A stretch of DNA of 64,000 nt from Flavobacterium panacagri (GTDB lineage Bacteria > Bacteroidota > Bacteroidia > Flavobacteriales > Flavobacteriaceae): assembly GCF_030378165.1 (NCBI RefSeq), contig NZ_CP119766.1, positions 4,092,001-4,156,000 on the forward strand. Direction: 5' to 3'. Positions 61,334 to 64,000 of the stretch are shown here, in pieces. Positions within the stretch are counted from its first letter, which is position 1. Each line of letters starts with the position of its first letter. The notes under the pieces are model-generated. The model saw nothing but the letters and a program-made list of their open reading frames with translations. It was not told the DNA's origin and did no database searches. A program made the translations under genes and the position numbers.

Positions 61334-61867
61334 ATGGGAAATTTATCAGTAGCTACCTTTGGTGGTGGTTGTTTTTGGTGTATTGAAGCTGTAATTCAGC
61401 GTTTAAAAGGAATAGAATCAATAAAATCAGGTTATTCAGATGGGTTTATAAAAAATCCTGCGTATCGCGAAGTTTGCACTGGCAGAACTGGACATGCAGA
61501 AGTTATCCAAGTTACTTTTAATCCTGACATAATTTCATATCATGACTTAATTTTTATCTTTATGACAAGTCATGATCCAACAACATTAAATCGTCAGGGA
61601 GGAGATAGCGGAACGCAATATCGTTCTATCATCTTATATCATAATGAAGAACAAAAAGAAACTGCAGAAAAAGTTTTTGAAGAAGTACAGCCAGCTTATG
61701 CTGATCCAATTGTAACACAATTGAAACCTTTTGAAGTGTTTTATGAAGCAGAAGATTATCATCAAAATTATTATAATGAAAATCAAGAAGCTGGATATTG
61801 TCAAGTAGTAATTGACCCAAAAATTCAAAAACTTAAAAAAATGTACGCTGATATGTTAGTGGATTAA
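61334..61867 (+). CDS. msrA: Peptide-methionine (S)-S-oxide reductase
   Basis: 177 residues, normal for MsrA. The catalytic GCFWC motif is at Cys13 to Cys16 (FGGGCFWCIEAV), followed by VKPVF-type sulfoxide-pocket residues (YSDGFIKNPAYREVCTGRTG) and FMTSHDPTTLNRQGGDSG, with YHQNYYNEN near the C-terminus. It reduces methionine sulfoxide in damaged proteins. No MsrB domain is fused. It is monocistronic and ends before a long palindrome. Confidence 0.94.
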   Translation: MGNLSVATFGGGCFWCIEAVIQRLKGIESIKSGYSDGFIKNPAYREVCTGRTGHAEVIQVTFNPDIISYHDLIFIFMTSHDPTTLNRQGGDSGTQYRSIILYHNEEQKETAEKVFEEVQPAYADPIVTQLKPFEVFYEAEDYHQNYYNENQEAGYCQVVIDPKIQKLKKMYADMLVD

Positions 61868-61917
61868 TTTTTAGGTTAGTCATTGATTTAAGGGAGTAAA
61901 AAGATTTTCTTTCTTTT

Positions 61918-62027
61918 GCCACGACTCGAGCGATAGCGAACAGGCGAAGCAATTACACAAATTTCCACAAATTATTTTTTCTAATTCAACTAAAAAAAAT
62001 TAGTGCAAATTTGTGTAATTCGTGGCC
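61918..62027. repeat. Long palindrome interrupted by a GC-rich insert
   Basis: GCCACGA at 61919-61925, then after a 26-27-bp segment ATTACACAAATTT (about 61952 onward), pairs with AAATTTGTGTAATTCGTGGC at 62007-62026. Without the inserted CTCGAGCGATAGCGAACAGG-type segment (about 61926-61951) the arms would be continuous (GCCACGAATTACACAAATTT). The space between msrA and selO is thus a 110-bp hairpin-forming repeat with a nested insertion. Confidence 0.75.
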
Positions 62028-62068
62028 GTAAAAAAACTTTATAATCTGTGGCAAAATAAAAAAGTAAA

Positions 62069-63637
62069 ATGAAAAATTTAAAAATAAACAATCGATTTAC
62101 AGCTGAATTACCTGCGGATCCAGAATTAACAAATGAAATTCGTCAGGTAAAAAATACTTTGTTCTCGTATGTAAATCCAACAAAACCTTCTAATCCTGAA
62201 CTAATACATGCTTCTGAAGAAGTGGCGGAATTAGTAGGGATTTCAAAAGAAGAAATTCGATCAGAAGAATTCGTAAATGTATTTTCGGGTAAAGATATTT
62301 TAGATAACACACAACCTTATGCATTGTGTTATGCAGGACATCAGTTTGGTAATTGGGCCGGGCAATTAGGAGATGGACGTGCTATTAATTTAACGGAAGT
62401 CGAAAACAATAATCAGTTTTATACATTACAATTAAAAGGAGCAGGAAAAACGCCTTATTCTAGAACTGCAGATGGTTTGGCAGTTTTACGTTCTTCTATC
62501 AGAGAATATCTTTGTGCTGAAGCTATGCATTATTTGGGAGTTCCTACTACTAGATCGCTTTCTTTGATTCTTTCTGGAGATCAAGTTTTACGTGACATCT
62601 TATACAACGGAAACCCTGCCTATGAAAAAGGCGCTGTGGTTTGTCGTGTCGCTCCATCATTTATTCGTTTCGGAAGTTACGAGATGCTGACTGCTAGAAA
62701 CGAACTTAAAAATCTAAAACAATTTGTAGAGTATAGCATCAAATATTATTTTCCCGAAATTAAAGGTGAACCAAAAGAACAATATATTCAATTCTTTCAA
62801 AAAGTTGCGGATACTACTCGCGAAATGATCTTGCACTGGCAAAGAGTTGGTTTCGTACACGGTGTTATGAATACCGATAATATGTCCATTCATGGAATCA
62901 CGATTGATTATGGCCCTTACGGCTGGTTAGAAAATTATGATCCAGATTGGACGCCGAATACAACAGATAGCCAAAATAGAAGATATCGTTTTGGAAATCA
63001 ACCTCAAGTGGCACAATGGAATTTGTTTCAATTGGCAAATGCACTCTATCCTCTTGTGAATGAAGCCGCGCCTTTAGAAAAGATTCTAGATTCTTTTATT
63101 ACTAATTTTGAAGAAGATTACAAGCTAATGTTTTTAAGTAAATTAGGTATATTTACTTCAAGTGATGCTGATGATAAAATTGTAAAAGGTCTTGAAGAAA
63201 TTTTACAGTTATCAGAAACGGATATGACTATCTTTTTTAGAAATCTTAGCCAAATTAAGAAGTATGATTCCGTAGAACAAGCATTTGAAAAAATTGAATA
63301 TGCATTTTATCTACCACAAGAAATAAAAGATACCATTTTAGATGCATGGCAGAAATGGCTTTCTGTTTATCTAAAAAGACTAAGTGTAGAAACGCTTTCA
63401 GATGAAGAACGTGCTTTAAAAATGAATCAAATAAATCCAAAATATGTGCTTCGAAATTATATGGCTCAATTGGTGATAGATGCGGCAGATAAAGGAGATT
63501 ATTCTTTAGTTGAGGAATTATTCCAGCTACTGAAAAAACCTTATGATGAGCAGCCTGAATCTGAAAAATGGTTCGCCAAACGTCCAGATTGGGCAAGAAC
63601 AAAAGTTGGCTGCTCAATGCTTTCTTGCAGTTCTTAA
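62069..63637 (+). CDS. selO: Protein adenylyltransferase SelO (YdiU family)
   Basis: 522 residues. A pseudokinase-fold AMPylator that transfers AMP to Ser/Thr/Tyr of target proteins, linked to oxidative-stress tolerance. Motifs include LKGAGKTPYSRTADGLAVLR, SSIREYLCAEAMHYLGVPTT and the metal-site MNTDNMSIHGITIDYGPYGW. The C-terminus has CSMLSCSS, the redox Cys that replaces selenocysteine in animal SelO. It lies between two related palindromes. Pairing with the preceding msrA fits an oxidative-stress role, though each has its own spacing. Confidence 0.93.
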   Translation: MKNLKINNRFTAELPADPELTNEIRQVKNTLFSYVNPTKPSNPELIHASEEVAELVGISKEEIRSEEFVNVFSGKDILDNTQPYALCYAGHQFGNWAGQLGDGRAINLTEVENNNQFYTLQLKGAGKTPYSRTADGLAVLRSSIREYLCAEAMHYLGVPTTRSLSLILSGDQVLRDILYNGNPAYEKGAVVCRVAPSFIRFGSYEMLTARNELKNLKQFVEYSIKYYFPEIKGEPKEQYIQFFQKVADTTREMILHWQRVGFVHGVMNTDNMSIHGITIDYGPYGWLENYDPDWTPNTTDSQNRRYRFGNQPQVAQWNLFQLANALYPLVNEAAPLEKILDSFITNFEEDYKLMFLSKLGIFTSSDADDKIVKGLEEILQLSETDMTIFFRNLSQIKKYDSVEQAFEKIEYAFYLPQEIKDTILDAWQKWLSVYLKRLSVETLSDEERALKMNQINPKYVLRNYMAQLVIDAADKGDYSLVEELFQLLKKPYDEQPESEKWFAKRPDWARTKVGCSMLSCSS

Positions 63638-63639
63638 TT

Positions 63640-63716
63640 TTTTTTTCGCCACGAATTCACGAATTTTTTTTTGACAATCTACTGAGTGAAAATTTGTGAA
63701 TTCGTGGCGGAAAAAA
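63640..63716. repeat. Palindrome after selO, related to the one before it
   Basis: TTTTTTCGCCACGAATTCAC and its complement GTGAATTCGTGGCGGAAAA enclose a short centre; the arms share GCCACGAATT with the palindrome at 61918-62027. It ends both the selO transcript and the convergent reductase gene. Confidence 0.75.
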
Positions 63717-64000
63717 CTATTTAGAAGTAATGTAATCCAAAATCATACTAGCGTGGATTCTTGAATTTTCTATAAACCATTTGTGTGTCTGCATACCGCC
63801 GCAGACAACACCAGCCAAAAATAAACCTTCTACATTGGTTTCCATTGTTTCTGAATTATAGACTGGAATTTTTAGTTCATCATTAGAAAGCTGAATTCCC
63901 ATTTTTTCTAAGAAATTCAAATCAGGTTTATAGCCTGTTAATGCTAGAACGAAATCATTCTCAATCGTTATTTTACCGTTTGGCGTTTCAATTTCAACTT
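63717..64000 (-). CDS. ypdA: C-terminal part of a YpdA-like NAD(P)-dependent bacillithiol-disulfide reductase
   Basis: The gene runs off the window; about 95 codons are seen, ending at 63717. The C-terminal flavin-domain signature VEGLFLAGVVCGGMQTHKWF followed by IENSRIHASMIL is characteristic of the YpdA/thioredoxin-reductase-like group, which reduces bacillithiol disulfide in Firmicutes. Upstream codons (EIETPNGKITIENDFVLALT, GYKPDLNFLEKMG) also fit. The gene symbol is used only because of this C-terminal match; the family is broader and the N-terminal FAD motif is outside the window. Confidence 0.75.
   Translation of the reverse strand, partial: VEIETPNGKITIENDFVLALTGYKPDLNFLEKMGIQLSNDELKIPVYNSETMETNVEGLFLAGVVCGGMQTHKWFIENSRIHASMILDYITSK

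Noticed and set aside
61918..63716. selO palindromes as terminal inverted repeats of an insertion sequence
   Set aside because: No transposase gene and no target-site duplication visible; palindromes are internally symmetric rather than inverted with respect to each other.

Overview
The window is about 64 kb of AT-rich chromosome from a Bacteroidota bacterium, most likely a Flavobacterium. Supporting signs are promoters of the TTTG-N19-TAnnTTTG type, A-rich leaders instead of Shine-Dalgarno boxes, DUF885/DUF4265/DUF4256/DUF2200/DUF4262 proteins, a PEP carboxylase with a TAHPTQ active-site block, a fused E1 alpha/beta ketoacid dehydrogenase, and many small exported or lipid-anchored proteins. 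The window starts inside an MscS-type channel gene and ends inside a YpdA-like reductase gene. I see no rRNA, CRISPR array, insertion sequence, prophage or replication origin.

Layout. 0-4 kb: channel, lipoproteins, and a Crp/Fnr regulator with a medium-chain oxidoreductase. 4-9 kb: DUF885 lipoprotein, E1 dehydrogenase and a 2OG-Fe(II) oxygenase. 9-14 kb: SUI1-type factor and a tight operon (nucleoside phosphorylase, small membrane protein, VOC protein, DUF4265, binding protein, transglutaminase-like protein). 14-20 kb: ABC-F ATPase, alpha/beta hydrolase, penicillin-acylase-like Ntn hydrolase, and an autoregulated ArsR-SRPBCC-DoxX-DUF4256 operon. 20-24 kb: VOC protein, acetyltransferase, methionine aminopeptidase, and an SDR with its own Crp/Fnr regulator. 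24-38 kb is an accessory stretch of exported unknowns, including a possible HExxH metalloprotease, an AraC regulator next to a DJ-1/NTF2-like fusion, and three decaying genes.

38.2-38.7 kb holds tRNA-Tyr and two identical tRNA-Val genes. From 39 kb the content is mostly housekeeping: ABC exporter, proline dehydrogenase, aroB, a polyamine pair (arginine decarboxylase and a deoxyhypusine-synthase-like enzyme), an acidic protein, RecQ, DinB, PEP carboxylase, Lrp, an M14 peptidase, acyltransferase, an envelope operon, an APC permease, a class V aminotransferase, MsrA, SelO and a bacillithiol-reductase-like end.

The most interesting signals are regulatory and repeat-based. Two unlinked Crp/Fnr-oxidoreductase pairs carry 16-bp palindromes placed at exactly the same distance from their -7 boxes. 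The ArsR operon promoter carries two near-identical operators 25 bp apart. Long palindromes bracket selO, and one of them is interrupted by a GC-rich insert. A probable structured repeat lies at 59.5 kb. A lipoprotein gene is broken by a single stop codon, and two gene remnants sit in apparently empty DNA. I found no convincing new multi-gene defence or mobile system.
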